Origin: Azonexaceae bacterium
GTDB taxonomy: Bacteria; Pseudomonadota; Gammaproteobacteria; Burkholderiales; Rhodocyclaceae
Length of the DNA stretch: 6,020 bases
Assembly: GCA_009469665.1 (NCBI GenBank)
Contig: SSTB01000123.1
Coordinates: 1 to 6,020, forward strand
Reading direction: 5' to 3'
The notes below the pieces were generated by a model, which had not been told where the DNA came from, did no database searches, and saw only the letters and a list, made by a program, of their open reading frames with translations. Shown one piece after another: positions 5,466-6,020 of this stretch; position 1 is the first letter of the stretch, and each line of letters starts with the position of its first letter. A program made the position numbers and the translations under genes.

Positions 5466-6020
5466 ATGCAGAACCCGTTCTCGAATCCCGCCTTCTCGAT
5501 GGCGAACCTTACGGCCGCCATCAATCTCCTGCCGAACCGGTACGGCCGGCTGGAGTCGCTCAACCTGTTCCCGGTCAAGCCGGTTCGCTTCCGCCAGATC
5601 CTCATCGAGGAGAAGAACGGCGTGCTGAACCTGCTGCCGACTCTGCCAGTGGGCAGCCCCGGCACCGTGGGTCAGCGTGACAAGCGCAAGATGCGCTCCT
5701 TCGTCGTGCCGCACATCCCGCACGATGACGTGGTGCTGCCCGAGGAAGTCCAGGGCCTGCGTGCCTTTGGTTCCGAATCGGAACTGGAAACGGTGGCCGG
5801 CGTCATGGCACGCCACCTGGAGACCATGCGCAACAAGCACGCCATCACCCTGGAACATCTGCGCATGGGTGCCTTGAAAGGCATCATCCTCGATGCCGAC
5901 GGTTCGACGCTCTACAACCTCTACGACGAGTTCGGCATCGCCCCGAAGTCCATCAACTTCGCCCTGGCCACCGACAGCACCAATGTCCGCCAGAAGTGCG
6001 TCGACACCCTGGCGCACATC
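5466..6020 (+). CDS. E: Major capsid protein, lambda gpE family (3' partial)
   Basis: Opens at ATG 5466 behind AAAGGAG (5452-5458, 7-base spacer, overlapping the stop of the decoration gene) and stays open to the right edge: 185 residues of an expected 330-350. The protein forms the icosahedral shell with an HK97-like fold. Matching segments: MQNPFSNPAFSMANLTAAIN (1-20), LPNRYGRLESLNLFPVKPV (22-40), which resembles the N-terminal arm of the family, and FVVPHIPHDDVVLPEEVQG (79-97) running into LRAFGSESELETV (98-110). Then come MRNKHAITLEHLRMGALKG (121-139), ILDADGSTLYNLYDEFGI (141-158) and KCVDTLAHI at the edge. These correspond to the conserved core of gpE-type capsid proteins. No frameshift or internal stop is seen. 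The missing C-terminal half should follow directly, then neck and tail genes if lambda order holds. Confidence 0.94.
   Translation, partial: MQNPFSNPAFSMANLTAAINLLPNRYGRLESLNLFPVKPVRFRQILIEEKNGVLNLLPTLPVGSPGTVGQRDKRKMRSFVVPHIPHDDVVLPEEVQGLRAFGSESELETVAGVMARHLETMRNKHAITLEHLRMGALKGIILDADGSTLYNLYDEFGIAPKSINFALATDSTNVRQKCVDTLAHI

Noticed and set aside
4692..6017. 441-codon open frame on the - strand opposite scaffold, decoration and capsid genes
   Set aside because: It is antisense to three genes with clear family matches and reads as a His/Gly/Gln/Val-rich mixture expected from the complement of GC-rich codons. No domain is recognisable and no ribosome site was looked for in detail. A shadow frame.

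Overview
The window is a piece of a tailed-phage (Caudoviricetes) late operon, almost certainly a prophage in a GC-rich bacterium. All supported genes lie on the + strand and are packed end to end, with gaps of 0 to 15 bases or start/stop overlaps. The gene set is the DNA-packaging and head module of the phage lambda type: large terminase (A), gpW-like connector (W), portal (B), S49 head protease (C) with a nested scaffold (Nu3), head decoration protein (D) and major capsid protein (E). High GC, strong G/C preference at third codon positions and the family affinities suggest a beta- or gammaproteobacterial host. That host assignment is inference; no host gene, tRNA, integrase or att site is visible.

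Layout: 2-1189 is the C-terminal nuclease half of the large terminase, cut by the left edge. 1205-1696 and 1700-2092 are two small genes with fibre-like sequence. They are not part of the lambda order and sit exactly between A and W. 2089-2319 is the gpW-like head completion protein, 2321-3811 the portal, and 3813-5072 the Ser/Lys head protease. Its last 118 codons look like an independently started scaffold (4716-5072) behind an internal Shine-Dalgarno sequence. 5076-5453 is the decoration protein, and 5466-6020 the N-terminal part of the major capsid protein, cut by the right edge. No stretch above 300 bases lacks a gene.

How the parts work together: scaffold and capsid protein would assemble a procapsid on the portal, the protease would mature it, and the terminase would dock on the portal, pump in DNA and cut it. 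The decoration protein would lock the expanded shell, and gpW would seal the portal vertex for tail joining. The two fibre-like proteins have no role in that scheme. They are the least conventional part of the window and could be head fibres, virion adsorption proteins or displaced tail-fibre pieces.

No promoter or convincing rho-independent terminator was seen, which fits transcription from a distant upstream late promoter. Two strong stem-loops stand out. One is at the very end of the terminase gene (1102-1133), just before the inserted fibre-like genes. The other begins 18 bases into the protease gene (3830-3853).
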